A DNA stretch of 64,000 bases from Anoxybacillus flavithermus (GCF_002742685.1 NZ_PEDM01000007.1:27216-91215), one strand, 5' to 3'; positions 16,142 through 25,256 are shown, counted from the first letter of the stretch. The notes: generated by a model not told the origin, from the sequence alone. Made by a program: numbers and translations.

Positions 16142-17254
16142 TTATTTTTCACTATTTGAACGAATACGTAATTCTGTGTTGACGTCGAAGAAATGTGCTT
16201 TATTCATATCTAACGCAAGGTCGATTGTTTGTCCTGCTTTGACGTCTGTGCGTGCATCAACGCGTGCGACAAACTCTTGGCCGCTAATTTGCGAATATAC
16301 CATAATTTCTGCACCGAGCAATTCTGCGACTTCCACATGAGCGCTTACTTTTGTGTTTTGTGACGCTTCAAGAAATACAGGCTCGTCATGGAAGTCTTCC
16401 GGACGAATACCTAAAATGACTTCTTTGCCCACATAACCTTGGTCGCGAAGCACCTTCATTTTTCCTTCTGGCACGGCAATTTTCACATCGCCGATTACGA
16501 ATACGCCATCTTGTAGGACGCCACGTAAGAAGTTCATCGCTGGTGAACCGATAAATCCACCGACAAAAATATTTTCTGGTTTTTCATATACTTCTTTTGG
16601 TGTTCCAACTTGTTGGATGACGCCATCTTTCATAACGACAAGGCGTGTCGCCATCGTCATTGCTTCCGTTTGATCGTGTGTAACATAAATGGTTGTTGTG
16701 CCTAAACGTTGATGAAGTTTTGCGATTTCCGCACGCATTTGTACACGCAATTTTGCATCTAAGTTTGAAAGCGGCTCGTCCATTAAAAACACTTTCGCAT
16801 CGCGCACAATCGCACGTCCTAATGCCACGCGTTGGCGCTGACCGCCTGATAATGCTTTCGGCTTACGATCTAAATATTGCTCAAGACCGAGAATGCGCGC
16901 AGCTTCCCGAACGCGACGGTCGATTTCATCTTTTGGGAACTTGCGTAATTTTAATCCAAATGCCATGTTGTCATATACGCTCATATGTGGATAAAGCGCG
17001 TAGTTTTGGAATACCATCGCGATGTCACGATCTTTTGGTGCTACATCGTTCATTCGTTTCCCATCAATGTAAAAATCACCTTTTGAGATTTCTTCAAGAC
17101 CTGCGATCATGCGAAGTGTTGTTGATTTTCCGCAACCGGATGGACCGACGAATACGATAAATTCTTTATCTTGAATGTGTAAGTTAAAGTCTTTTACAGC
17201 GGTTACGTTGTTGTCATAAATTTTATACACGTGTTCTAAACGAAGCTCAGCCAT
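16142..17254 (-). CDS. msmX: Sugar ABC importer ATPase MsmX (UgpC/MalK type)
   Basis: Cytoplasmic ATPase shared by several oligosaccharide importers in Bacillus. The 370 residues carry Walker A GPSGCGKS (37-44), Q-loop VFQNYALYPH, signature LSGGQ (135-139), Walker B VFLMDE (155-160) and the switch histidine VTHDQTEA, followed by a C-terminal TOBE regulatory domain (about 290-365). It sits alone, away from any permease. The MalEFG-like importer at 40.7-44.2 kb has no ATPase, so MsmX is its likely partner. Operator-like sites precede it. Confidence 0.92.
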   Translation of the reverse strand: MAELRLEHVYKIYDNNVTAVKDFNLHIQDKEFIVFVGPSGCGKSTTLRMIAGLEEISKGDFYIDGKRMNDVAPKDRDIAMVFQNYALYPHMSVYDNMAFGLKLRKFPKDEIDRRVREAARILGLEQYLDRKPKALSGGQRQRVALGRAIVRDAKVFLMDEPLSNLDAKLRVQMRAEIAKLHQRLGTTTIYVTHDQTEAMTMATRLVVMKDGVIQQVGTPKEVYEKPENIFVGGFIGSPAMNFLRGVLQDGVFVIGDVKIAVPEGKMKVLRDQGYVGKEVILGIRPEDFHDEPVFLEASQNTKVSAHVEVAELLGAEIMVYSQISGQEFVARVDARTDVKAGQTIDLALDMNKAHFFDVNTELRIRSNSEK

Positions 17255-17269
17255 GTATATGCCTCCTCA

Positions 17270-17354
17270 TGTAATCGATTTCATTTGATTTAAGCATATA
17301 TAAAAATCAACGAACGGTAAATGGACATCGTGCACAAAAAAAGAAAACGTTTTC
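17270..17354 (-). promoter_or_regulatory. msmX control region with two LacI/CcpA-type operators
   Basis: Site 1 (17270-17284), read on the minus strand as ATGAAATCGATTACA, fits the cre consensus at 14 of 15 positions and lies just before the RBS. Site 2 (17343-17354) is the perfect palindrome GAAAACGTTTTC. Between them a weak promoter TTTACC-N17-TATGCT can be drawn on the minus strand. The pair suggests control by CcpA or by the LacI protein encoded at 39.7 kb. Confidence 0.55.
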
Positions 17355-17365
17355 GGGCAATGTGC

Positions 17366-18247
17366 CTAGTGCCTTTCATAAAGTAAAATCGCTAAATACA
17401 CAGTTAGTGCTCCTTTAAACTGCTTTATATCAATCCCTGTTTTTTCGATCAGTTTATCAATGCGGTATTGTAAGCTGTTGCGGTGCATATGAAGCTTTTT
17501 TGCCGCAAGAGAAACGTTTAAATTGCATTCAAAAAACGTCTTCATCGTTTTAACTATATCGGGGTCTTGCTTAATCGGTTGCAAAAACGTCATCGCATAC
17601 GTGATGTCCTCATTGTTGATCAGCAAAAGAGGAAAGACGTCTTCGATGCAGTAGACGCGTTGTTCGGGCTTATGCGTTATGGCAACTTGAAAATATCGTT
17701 TTTCGGCAAGGAACATGTGCGCAAGTTCAACAGTATGTGGGCACTTTTGCCCAATATATGTCCGCAATTGAATGTAAAAATCGCTACATAACGTATCGAT
17801 CAGCTCAGACAAAGTAGAAGCAACGTTTTCTTCTTGTTGTTCAATGACGATAAAGCATTGTTCTGTTTCGGAAATGATCGTCACGTCATAAGGAAAAAGC
17901 GATTGAATCGCTTCCATAAAATCGTGTGAGTCCACCGTTCCTTTTTGTATGTAAAAGTAAATGAAGCGCGTATATGTCGAGGAAGGTAATTGTTCAAATG
18001 CTTGTTTATCGTTTTGAATTAAAAAGCGATACCATGCTTGTTGTTGTTTGTTCATCCAAGTAGTCACTGCTTCATACGGTGTAAACAATGTGGCTAATAG
18101 CGCACGTTCTTTTTGTGTGAGCATTTCTTTTTTGATACCGAAAAGCTCACCATGTTCTGTAGAAAACCACTCGTACGCATCTCGTTCATTCACTTGTCCA
18201 TATTCAACAAGCGCATCTCGATAATATGCTTGTAATTTTTCTAACAT
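17366..18247 (-). CDS. PucR/CdaR-family transcriptional regulator
   Basis: A 293-residue regulator whose C-terminal 60 residues (VSLAAKKLHMHRNSLQYRIDK) are the helix-turn-helix of the PucR/CdaR family. The middle holds no recognised sensor motif, so the ligand is unknown. The ATG at 18247 is chosen because AAAGGA lies ten bases upstream; the longer reading adds 14 unlikely residues. It lies upstream of msmX on the same strand with an operator-rich gap between, which hints at but does not prove a role in carbohydrate control. Confidence 0.75.
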   Translation of the reverse strand: MLEKLQAYYRDALVEYGQVNERDAYEWFSTEHGELFGIKKEMLTQKERALLATLFTPYEAVTTWMNKQQQAWYRFLIQNDKQAFEQLPSSTYTRFIYFYIQKGTVDSHDFMEAIQSLFPYDVTIISETEQCFIVIEQQEENVASTLSELIDTLCSDFYIQLRTYIGQKCPHTVELAHMFLAEKRYFQVAITHKPEQRVYCIEDVFPLLLINNEDITYAMTFLQPIKQDPDIVKTMKTFFECNLNVSLAAKKLHMHRNSLQYRIDKLIEKTGIDIKQFKGALTVYLAILLYERH

Positions 18248-18287
18248 GTATGTCCATTCCTTTCGTCTCCCATCACGATCATTATAC

Positions 18288-18320
18288 AAAAAGCGGCGAG
18301 AAAATGCTCGCCGCTTTATT
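18288..18320 (-). terminator. Terminator of the 50-residue gene
   Basis: AAAGCGGCGAG and its complement with a 6-base loop, followed on the minus strand by a T-run. It overlaps the stop codon and ends just before a TATAAT (-10-like) sequence of the regulator gene. Confidence 0.85.
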
Positions 18321-18468
18321 TCACTTCATGTGGTGGTTGTTCCGTTTGTACATCACGCGCTTCTTCAATATTTGTGGCGCGATGGCATGAATATACATAG
18401 CCTCCCGCCATGCCTTCATTGATCATACGATCGATGTCCCATTCATAATTATCGCGTTCTTTCATCAT
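18316..18468 (-). CDS. 50-residue conserved-looking small protein
   Basis: Begins MMKERDNYEW, with a Gly-rich centre (INEGMAGGYVYSCHR) and a polar, Pro-rich tail. AAGGGGGC sits five bases before the ATG and a strong terminator directly follows, so it is a well-formed single gene. Function and family not recognised. Confidence 0.6.
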   Translation of the reverse strand: MMKERDNYEWDIDRMINEGMAGGYVYSCHRATNIEEARDVQTEQPPHEVK

Positions 18469-18559
18469 ACATGCCCCCTTATTCATTATTTTGTATGAAC
18501 GGAAAAAAAGTATACATCATTCACGTTGTGCGTACATATATTCATGACGAGAGGTGAAA

Positions 18560-18856
18560 ATGATGATTGTTCAGCTTTTACATGCATTGACGAATTACGA
18601 TTTAGATGAAGAGGAAGAAGCGCTTATTCGTTATTTATATGTGTTGCATATGGGAAAAGAATGGGAGAGAAAACAGGAAGAAACAAAAGAGAAATGGCGC
18701 GAGCAGTTTGAGAAAATGAATATATATAAAGAAGCATGGTTCGCATCTGAACATGCGACAGAGCGAGAAGTGTTTCGGCTATTGTTATGCAAATGTTTAA
18801 AACAGTTGCACAAACAGTTATCACACGTTTGCACTCATAACGGACAAGCCCTATAA
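18560..18856 (+). CDS. Hypothetical helical protein, 98 residues
   Basis: Charged, helix-rich protein ([22 protein letters not shown], then a Lys/Glu-rich stretch) with a C-terminal [15 protein letters not shown] segment that could bind metal or form disulfides. GAGGTG precedes the ATG; a GTG two codons upstream is also open. The yheB promoter lies within its last codons. Function unknown. Confidence 0.6.
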   Translation: MMIVQLLHALTNYDLDEEEEALIRYLYVLHMGKEWERKQEETKEKWREQFEKMNIYKEAWFASEHATEREVFRLLLCKCLKQLHKQLSHVCTHNGQAL

Positions 18857-18857
18857 T
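18829..18857 (+). promoter_or_regulatory. SigA promoter of yheB
   Basis: TTGCAC (18829-18834), 17-base spacer, TATAAT (18852-18857), 40 bases before the yheB start. It overlaps the stop codon of the preceding gene. Confidence 0.75.
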
Positions 18858-18896
18858 GAATGGTTAGAAAAGCTTATTGGCAGAAGGGAGATCATT

Positions 18897-20006
18897 ATGG
18901 GGCTTTTTCTTTATTTATTGTTTATGATCGTGGTTGGAGCATTTATTGGAGGGATGACAAATTCCCTTGCGATTAAAATGCTTTTTCGGCCGTATCGTCC
19001 GATATATATTGCAGGAAAAAGACTGCCGTTTACACCTGGACTTATTCCGAAACGGAGAGAGGAATTAGCGGAACAACTTGGACGTATGGTTGTAGAACAT
19101 TTATTAACAGCGGAAGGATTGCGTCGAAAATTAAACGATCCATCGTTCGTTCAAGATATGACGAACTACGTGCAAGAAGAAGTAGAAAAATGGCTACAAT
19201 CAGATCGAACTGTTGAACAATGGCTGAAGCAATTCGGTATGCCAGATCCGAAACAAACGGCAGAGATGTGGATAGAAACGAAATATAAAACGTTCATGTC
19301 GCAATATCGTCAACGTCCGCTTCATGAAATCATTCCAATTGAGGTATTACAAAAAATAGATCATGCTATTCCTTCGATTGTCGATCGCTTATTGCTCCGT
19401 TTGCGCACGTATGTAGAGAGTGAGCAAGGAGAACGTCAAATTGAACGTATGATTAATGAATTTTTACAAAGCCGCGGCATGTTTGGCAATATGATTCAAA
19501 TGTTTCTTGGCAACGTCAGCTTAGCGGACAAAATTCGCCCGGAAATCGTGAAATTTTTACAAAGCGATGGTGCAAAGCTGTTGCTCGTGCAACTATTCAT
19601 AAACGAATGGGAAAAAGTGAAGGAGATGCGTATAAATGAGGTGGAGCAAATAATCGATCAAGAAAAAATCGTCGCATGGGTGAAACGTCTCACCGCATCC
19701 ATTGTACAAGAGCCGCTCCAAAAACCGCTTGGTGCACTCGTTGCACCTTATGTGCGACATTCATTACCGACGCTCGTTCTTTTTCTTTTACAATTTGCTT
19801 CCGAACGCATCGAGCAATGGATGAAACGACTTCATTTGCAAGATATCGTTCGTGAAGAAGTCGCATCGTTTTCAGTCGAACGGCTAGAAGAAATGATTTT
19901 AACGATTTCGCGCCGTGAATTTAAAATGATTACGTATTTAGGCGCCTTGCTAGGTGGGATGATCGGGCTCATTCAAGGTTGTATCACGTTTTTCGTTCAA
20001 ATGTAG
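18897..20006 (+). CDS. yheB: DUF445/UPF0754 membrane protein YheB
   Basis: A 369-residue protein with a hydrophobic N-terminal helix (residues 1-22), the family motif [16 protein letters not shown], a long helical soluble region, and a C-terminal membrane segment ([16 protein letters not shown]). GAAGGGAG provides the RBS. It is followed by yheA as in B. subtilis. The molecular role is not established; association with the spore envelope has been suggested for relatives. Confidence 0.9.
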   Translation: MGLFLYLLFMIVVGAFIGGMTNSLAIKMLFRPYRPIYIAGKRLPFTPGLIPKRREELAEQLGRMVVEHLLTAEGLRRKLNDPSFVQDMTNYVQEEVEKWLQSDRTVEQWLKQFGMPDPKQTAEMWIETKYKTFMSQYRQRPLHEIIPIEVLQKIDHAIPSIVDRLLLRLRTYVESEQGERQIERMINEFLQSRGMFGNMIQMFLGNVSLADKIRPEIVKFLQSDGAKLLLVQLFINEWEKVKEMRINEVEQIIDQEKIVAWVKRLTASIVQEPLQKPLGALVAPYVRHSLPTLVLFLLQFASERIEQWMKRLHLQDIVREEVASFSVERLEEMILTISRREFKMITYLGALLGGMIGLIQGCITFFVQM

Positions 20007-20069
20007 ACATACAGCGGCCGCTTCGCTCATAGTGTAAAAAGAAAGGGAAAAATGAGAGGAGTGTGTCGC

Positions 20070-20414
20070 ATGGATGTCCTTCAAGCCATTCACGGACTTT
20101 CGGAAGCGATTCGCACAAGTGAGCCGTTTGCGGAGCTTCGCCGAGCTTACGAACAAGTGCAACGCGATCCGACTGCGCACCAATTATTTGCTAGGTTTCG
20201 CACGTTGCAAAAACAAATGCAACAAAAGCAAATGAGCGGATTGCCGGTAAGCGATGCAGATATAGAATTGCTCCAGCAACATTTGCACGTTATAGAGATG
20301 AATGAAAACATTGCACGGCTCATTCATGCCGAAGAACGTTTAAACGAGTTATTCGCCCAAGCGATGACTGCGATGATTCGGCCAATTGACGAGCTATATG
20401 ACGGACACTCATAA
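20070..20414 (+). CDS. yheA: YlbF/YmcA-like protein YheA
   Basis: A 114-residue all-helical protein of the YlbF/YmcA superfamily (UPF0342). FAELRRAYEQVQRDP and LLQQHLHVIEMNENIARLIHAEERLN are typical. YlbF and YmcA act in the RNase Y complex; YheA's own role is not settled. The ATG at 20070 follows GAGGAG by eight bases; an upstream in-frame ATG lacks an RBS. Confidence 0.9.
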   Translation: MDVLQAIHGLSEAIRTSEPFAELRRAYEQVQRDPTAHQLFARFRTLQKQMQQKQMSGLPVSDADIELLQQHLHVIEMNENIARLIHAEERLNELFAQAMTAMIRPIDELYDGHS

Positions 20415-20434
20415 AAATGGGTGTTCTTTTTTTT
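20403..20434 (+). terminator. Terminator embedded in the end of yheA
   Basis: GGACACTC (last codons of yheA) pairs with GGGTGTTC, then eight T. The stop codon lies in the loop. Confidence 0.8.
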
Positions 20435-20485
20435 ATACCCTTGTCATACGTATGAATGAAGCCACGACATCGAGGGGGGACGTTT

Positions 20486-21346
20486 ATGTATAAATTACTT
20501 GCGCTAAATATTGACGGAACATTATTAAAATCGAATGGCAAGTTGGAGAAAAAAACGAAAGAAGCGATCGATTTTGTGAAGAAAAAAGATGTGTATGTGA
20601 CTTTGATGACGTCAAGAAACTTTTTATCAGCGAAAAAAGTAGCGAAGGCGTTGAAGCTAGATTCGTATTTAGTAACGTTTCAAGGTGGGCTCGTTGCCAA
20701 GTCATTAGAAGAAAAGTTATATGAGGCGGTTATTCCGGCTCAAAAAACATTTGATATTGTACACGTGCTTGAGCATTTCAACTGCAACGTTCGCTTGCTT
20801 CACGAACGGTATTCGATCGGAAATCGAAAAAAAATAAAAAACAACATGATTGCGAAAACGATTTTGGGGGATCCGTTTTTTTATCCAGCACAATTTGTTG
20901 ATTCGTTAAGTGATGTGTTGCGCGACGATCCGATGGATGTGATGAAAATCGATGTGTTTTACTCGAATGAAGACGAATGTGATGAAATTGTTGAAACGAT
21001 CACACATGCATTTCCAGACGTTTCTTTCAGCGTTAGTGATGGAAAAATTGAATTACTGCCAAAAAACGTTTCAAAACTAAACGGGCTAATTCGTCTTGGA
21101 AGTGAACTTGGCATTTCGTTAAAAGAAATGGTCGTCATCGGTGACCATTTGGATGATATACCAGCGATTGAAGCGGCTGGTCTTGGCGTTGCGATGGGGA
21201 ATGCTCCAAAAGAGGTAAAAGCTGTTGCCGACTGGGTGACACGTTCAAACGAACAGCTTGGTGTCGCGTATATGATTAAAGAACATTTTCGCAAACAACA
21301 TCGTCCGCAGTTTTTACGGCAAATTCGTACAATAGAGAAAAAATAA
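20486..21346 (+). CDS. yhaX: HAD-superfamily Cof-type phosphatase YhaX
   Basis: A 286-residue Cof/IIB hydrolase. Motif III/IV region GDHLDDIPAIEAAG (near residue 230) and the AMGNAPKEVKAVADWVT tail are standard. Motif I reads ALNIDGTLL, with Asn in place of the first (nucleophilic) Asp of DxDGT, so activity is doubtful. GAGGGGGGA lies six bases before the ATG at 20486. Position before hemZ fits B. subtilis yhaX, a sporulation-expressed gene. Confidence 0.82.
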   Translation: MYKLLALNIDGTLLKSNGKLEKKTKEAIDFVKKKDVYVTLMTSRNFLSAKKVAKALKLDSYLVTFQGGLVAKSLEEKLYEAVIPAQKTFDIVHVLEHFNCNVRLLHERYSIGNRKKIKNNMIAKTILGDPFFYPAQFVDSLSDVLRDDPMDVMKIDVFYSNEDECDEIVETITHAFPDVSFSVSDGKIELLPKNVSKLNGLIRLGSELGISLKEMVVIGDHLDDIPAIEAAGLGVAMGNAPKEVKAVADWVTRSNEQLGVAYMIKEHFRKQHRPQFLRQIRTIEKK

Positions 21347-21424
21347 TTTCCGTTTCTTGACGAGCTTTTCGCTTCTTCTGTACACTTAAATGAGTTTAAT
21401 ACTTTGAGGCGAAAGGTGATTTCA

Positions 21425-22915
21425 TTGCATATTCATATTTGCGGACTTGAGCCGATGGATCGTTTTCAACGTTCCCTTGAGGTGATTACAGGTTTATTTT
21501 TTGAGGAGCCAACGATCTCTTTCGTACCGACAGAAGAGGCGAATGTGCGTGTGACGATTGCTGTACAACAAGGAGATCGGCTCGTTGTTAGTGGTACGTT
21601 GCAACATGAACATGGTCGCACGTATGAAGCTTATTATGAACGATCATGGAAGACAGAAGAAGAAAAAGGACGCATGAAGCAAGTAAAACATGCGGTTTCG
21701 TATATATATTTATCACTATTACAGCAATACACAGGCGTTGTGCAACAGTGGGGGATTTTAACAGGCGTTCGTCCGGTAAAGTTACTTCATCAAAAATTAC
21801 GTTCCGGTTTCACGAAAGAAGAAGCGCATCGCACATTGCGCGAAGATTATTTAGTGACGGACGAGAAAATTGAGCTTATGCAACAAATTGTCGATCGTCA
21901 GTTGACGGTTGTGCCGGATTTGTACGATTTATCGAAAGAAGTGAGCATTTATATTGGTATTCCGTTTTGTCCAACGAAATGTGCGTATTGTACGTTTCCA
22001 GCCTATGCGATTCAAGGGAAACAAGGGTCTGTCGATTCGTTTTTATTCGGATTGCATTACGAAATGGAGCGAATTGGAAAGTTTCTGAAAGAGCGTAACA
22101 TTCCGATTACGACTATTTATTACGGTGGCGGCACGCCAACGAGCATTACGGCAGAGGAAATGGATGCACTATATGCGCACATGTATCGCGTGTTCCCAAA
22201 CGTTGAACGTGTACGTGAAATTACAGTTGAAGCCGGAAGGCCTGATACGATTACACCGGAGAAGCTGGCGGTGTTGAAAAAATGGAACATTGACCGTATA
22301 AGCATTAACCCGCAATCATATATTCAAGAAACGTTGCGAGCGATTGGACGTCATCATACGGTTGAAGAGACGATTGAAAAATTTCATCTTGCTCGCGAGG
22401 CAGGGATGAACAATATTAATATGGATTTAATTATCGGTTTGCCGGGAGAAGGTGTAAAGCAGTTTGATTATACGCTGGCACAAACAGAAAAACTTATGCC
22501 GGAGTCGTTAACGGTGCATACGTTGTCGTTTAAGCGCGCGTCGGAAATGACGAAAAATAAAGAAAAGTATAAAGTAGCGGATCGTGATGAAATTAATGAA
22601 ATGATGAAGCGGGCGGAACGATGGACGAAGGAAAAAGGTTATGTGCCATATTATTTATATCGTCAAAAAAATATTCTCGGCAATTTAGAAAACGTCGGTT
22701 ACGCTTTGCCGGGGCAAGAAAGCATTTATAACATTATGATCATGGAGGAGCAACAGTCAATTATCGGGTTAGGATGTGGAGCATCGAGCAAATTCGTGCA
22801 TCCAGAAACAAAAGCAATTACGCATTTTGCGAACCCGAAAGAACCGAAAGCGTATAACGAAAATTACGAACATTACACAAACGAAAAATTAAAAATGATG
22901 GAACAATTATTTTAG
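21425..22915 (+). CDS. hemZ: Radical SAM protein HemZ (coproporphyrinogen dehydrogenase-like)
   Basis: HemN-family radical SAM enzyme linked to oxygen-independent heme synthesis. With a TTG start at 21425 (RBS AAAGGTGA) it has 496 residues. The 4Fe-4S cluster cysteines are Cys182, Cys186 and Cys189 in FCPTKCAYCTF. YYGGGTPTS, INPQSY and NMDLIIGLPGEG are the other family motifs. A start seven codons earlier is open but lacks an RBS. Confidence 0.9.
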   Translation: MHIHICGLEPMDRFQRSLEVITGLFFEEPTISFVPTEEANVRVTIAVQQGDRLVVSGTLQHEHGRTYEAYYERSWKTEEEKGRMKQVKHAVSYIYLSLLQQYTGVVQQWGILTGVRPVKLLHQKLRSGFTKEEAHRTLREDYLVTDEKIELMQQIVDRQLTVVPDLYDLSKEVSIYIGIPFCPTKCAYCTFPAYAIQGKQGSVDSFLFGLHYEMERIGKFLKERNIPITTIYYGGGTPTSITAEEMDALYAHMYRVFPNVERVREITVEAGRPDTITPEKLAVLKKWNIDRISINPQSYIQETLRAIGRHHTVEETIEKFHLAREAGMNNINMDLIIGLPGEGVKQFDYTLAQTEKLMPESLTVHTLSFKRASEMTKNKEKYKVADRDEINEMMKRAERWTKEKGYVPYYLYRQKNILGNLENVGYALPGQESIYNIMIMEEQQSIIGLGCGASSKFVHPETKAITHFANPKEPKAYNENYEHYTNEKLKMMEQLF

Positions 22916-22936
22916 CCCCGAGACGATCGGGGCTTT
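22914..22936. terminator. Bidirectional terminator after hemZ
   Basis: AGCCCCGA/TCGGGGCT stem with a 5-base loop; it also ends the convergent yhzD-like gene. Confidence 0.85.
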
Positions 22937-23120
22937 ATCGATGGAATAAAATCAATTTGCCGCTCGATGTTGTACAGCGATGCGTTTTATGTTCAAATTG
23001 TTTTTCTTTTAATTTTTGCTCGCCGATTCGTTTTGCTTCGTCATCGTTTGCGGCAGTAAATGTTTCATCAAGCAATTTTTCACCTGTCTTTTCAAAAACA
23101 GTAAGCGTATATGTTTTCAT
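22935..23120 (-). CDS. yhzD: YhzD-like small protein
   Basis: A 61-residue protein (MKTYTLTVFEKTG, DETFTAANDDEAKRIG, HRCTTSSGKLILFH) that resembles the YhzD family of Bacillus in length and sequence, from memory. GAAAGGGGTTGGGAAG precedes the ATG at 23120; the longer reading adds eight residues without support. Function unknown. Confidence 0.72.
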   Translation of the reverse strand: MKTYTLTVFEKTGEKLLDETFTAANDDEAKRIGEQKLKEKQFEHKTHRCTTSSGKLILFHR

Positions 23121-23241
23121 CTTCCCAACCCCTTTCTTTCGCATATATTCGCTCCTTCATAAGCATTTCCTTCTTTTATACGTCTATTTTTTCGCTTGTC
23201 TGCATATGTGTAAAGTAAGACAAGCTTAAAGGGGGATGCAC

Positions 23242-23409
23242 ATGCTTATTACATTGCTTCTTGCAGGTATTGTTATTAGCGGATATATGGCGATTCGCAC
23301 AGCAAGAGAAGAAAAGAAAATAGATGAAAAGTTATTAGAAAAAGAAGGAGAAGTGTATATGGAGCGCATTCGGCAAGCGCGCGAGCAACGCCAAAAGGCC
23401 TTGGAATAA
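23242..23409 (+). CDS. yhaL: Sporulation protein YhaL
   Basis: A 55-residue protein with an N-terminal membrane helix (LITLLLAGIVISGYMA) and the charged KIDEKLLEKEGEVYMERIRQ tail that characterises YhaL proteins. AAAGGGGG lies six bases before the ATG. Known in B. subtilis as a sporulation-induced gene; the mechanism is undefined. Its last codons form half of the terminator. Confidence 0.8.
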   Translation: MLITLLLAGIVISGYMAIRTAREEKKIDEKLLEKEGEVYMERIRQAREQRQKALE

Positions 23410-23428
23410 ACAAGGTCTTTTCTTTTTT
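23393..23428 (+). terminator. Terminator after yhaL
   Basis: AAAAGGCCTTG/CAAGGTCTTTT stem with one G-T pair, loop of 7 containing the stop, then a T-run. Confidence 0.8.
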
Positions 23429-23515
23429 TAAAAATTCATAAAAATTTCGCTTCATTTTTTCGTGTTTCGTGTTAGGATATATATTATTAATCACACATAT
23501 GAGGGGGAGAAAAGC

Positions 23516-24592
23516 GTGAAGCGAGCGTACAATTTTAACGCAGGACCATCTGCTTTGCCGCTAGCCGTGTTAGAGCGAGCGCAAAAAGAATTGCTCAACT
23601 TTCAACAAACAGGTATGTCTGTCATGGAACTGAGCCATCGAAGCAAAGAGTATGATGCGGTACATGAGCGCGCAGAAACGTTGTTGCGCAAACTAATGAA
23701 CATTCCTGATACGCATGATGTGCTTTTTTTACAAGGAGGAGCAAGTTTGCAATTTTCGATGGTGCCGATGAACTTGTTGAAAGAAGGGGAAGTCGGCAAT
23801 TACGTGTTAACAGACTCATGGTCGGATAAAGCGATGAAAGAAGCGAAAAAAGTAGGAACAACGCACGTTGCAGCTTCGTCGAAAGAAGAAAAATATACAT
23901 ATATTCCGACGAATATCGAATTGTCCGAGCGTCCCGCGTATTTACACATTACATCAAACAACACGATTGCAGGAACACAATGGCGTGAATTTCCGAACGT
24001 ATCTGTTGATTTAATTGCGGATATGTCGAGCGATATTTTAAGTCGCGACATTGATGTAAGTCGTTTTGCTCTTATTTATGCAGGGGCACAGAAAAACTTA
24101 GGTCCTTCAGGCGTGACGGTTGTCATCATGCGGAAAGATTTGTTAGCAAAAGGAGACGATCATTTGCCGACAATGTTAAACTATCGCACATATAGCGAAA
24201 GCCGTTCGTTATATAACACCCCACCGACGTTTGCCATTTATATGTTATCGCTCGTGCTCGAATGGGTAGAGGAACAAGGCGGTGTTCAAACGATCGAAAA
24301 GAAAAATGCGGAAAAAGCTGCGATGTTGTACCGTTGTATTGATGAAAGTGAAGGATTTTACAAAGGGCATGCAAAAAAAGAAAGCCGTTCGCATATGAAT
24401 GTAACGTTTACGTTGCCGAATGAGGAGGTTACAAAGAAGTTTTTAGCGGAAGCAAAAGAAAAAGGATTCATTGGATTAGCAGGACATCGTTCAGTTGGCG
24501 GTTGTCGAGCATCTATTTACAACGCAGTTGATATGGAAGCGTGTGAAGCGCTTGTACAGTTTATGGAAACGTTCCGAAAAAATATTTTTTGA
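23516..24592 (+). CDS. serC: Phosphoserine aminotransferase
   Basis: Class V aminotransferase converting 3-phosphohydroxypyruvate to phosphoserine in serine synthesis. 358 residues with the N-terminal YNFNAGPSALP signature, Lys193 in YAGAQKNLGPSG as the pyridoxal-phosphate lysine, and GLAGHRSVGGCRASIYNA near the C-terminus. GTG start with GAGGGGGAG upstream; the longer open frame begins in the promoter region and is rejected. Confidence 0.96.
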   Translation: MKRAYNFNAGPSALPLAVLERAQKELLNFQQTGMSVMELSHRSKEYDAVHERAETLLRKLMNIPDTHDVLFLQGGASLQFSMVPMNLLKEGEVGNYVLTDSWSDKAMKEAKKVGTTHVAASSKEEKYTYIPTNIELSERPAYLHITSNNTIAGTQWREFPNVSVDLIADMSSDILSRDIDVSRFALIYAGAQKNLGPSGVTVVIMRKDLLAKGDDHLPTMLNYRTYSESRSLYNTPPTFAIYMLSLVLEWVEEQGGVQTIEKKNAEKAAMLYRCIDESEGFYKGHAKKESRSHMNVTFTLPNEEVTKKFLAEAKEKGFIGLAGHRSVGGCRASIYNAVDMEACEALVQFMETFRKNIF

Positions 24593-24602
24593 AAATTTTT
24601 AT

Positions 24603-24631
24603 TTTACCTTGACACTTTAAAGTGCTATAAT
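24603..24631 (+). promoter_or_regulatory. Promoter of trpP with palindrome in its spacer
   Basis: TTTACC (24603-24608), 17-base spacer, TATAAT (24626-24631). The spacer contains the perfect 12-bp palindrome CACTTTAAAGTG, a possible repressor site. Confidence 0.6.
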
Positions 24632-24649
24632 ATTGTTAAACTTGTTTAC

Positions 24650-24709
24650 AAGCTGAGAAGAGAAAAGAATGAGATGAGGAGAGATGAGAAATGAATACGA
24701 GAACGTTAG
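24650..24709 (+). promoter_or_regulatory. TRAP (MtrB) binding site on trpP leader
   Basis: GAG triplets occur at 24655, 24660, 24671, 24676, 24681 and 24686. AAG triplets at 24650 and 24665 fill the register, and GAG (24699) and TAG (24707) follow inside the coding region. Spacers are mostly two bases, the spacing TRAP prefers. The array covers the RBS and start, so tryptophan-bound TRAP would block translation, as known for B. subtilis trpP (yhaG). Confidence 0.88.
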
Positions 24710-25212
24710 TATTGTTGTCGCTTTTTGTAGGTATTGGTGCGGTGTTGCACGCGGTCATTCCGGGGTTTTTCTTCGGGATGAAGCCCGATATGATGTTGAC
24801 GATGATGTTTTTAGCCATTATGCTCTTTCCGAACAAAACAGCGGTTAGTTTGTTAGCGATTGCTACAGGCATCATTTCTGGAGTGACAACGAGTTTCCCA
24901 GGAGGATTTATCCCGAACGTCGTTGATAAAGTCGTGACAGCTACACTCTTTTTCGGATTGTTTACGTTACTAAAGGCGAAAGCGACGCCAGTGAAAGCGG
25001 CATTGCTTACTGCTGTAGGTACGTTCATTTCAGGTGCGACGTTCTTGGCCGTTGCTCTAGCGGTTGTTGGTTTGCCAGGGGGAGCAACGTTTGGCGGACT
25101 GTTCGTCGCTGTTGTCATTCCGACAGCGTTTGTCAATACGATTGCGATGATCGTCATTTATCCGATCGTACAGTCGCTGATGAGACGAACATATACCGTT
25201 CCGCAACAATAA
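24691..25212 (+). CDS. trpP: Tryptophan transporter TrpP
   Basis: Small membrane protein (173 residues, about five helices) for tryptophan uptake, family DUF2627/TrpP. Typical are FFFGMKPDMMLTMMFLAIML and PGGFIPNVVDKVVTA. The assignment is strengthened by the TRAP-site array over its RBS. A terminator follows. The anti-TRAP and mtrB genes are not in this window. Confidence 0.9.
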   Translation: MNTRTLVLLSLFVGIGAVLHAVIPGFFFGMKPDMMLTMMFLAIMLFPNKTAVSLLAIATGIISGVTTSFPGGFIPNVVDKVVTATLFFGLFTLLKAKATPVKAALLTAVGTFISGATFLAVALAVVGLPGGATFGGLFVAVVIPTAFVNTIAMIVIYPIVQSLMRRTYTVPQQ

Positions 25213-25213
25213 T

Positions 25214-25243
25214 AAAAAACCCGATCGTTTATGGTCGGGTTTT
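25214..25243. terminator. Terminator after trpP
   Basis: AAAACCCGA/TCGGGTTTT stem with a 10-base loop; it can serve the convergent small gene as well. Confidence 0.82.
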
Positions 25244-25256
25244 CCTTATATCTTTC

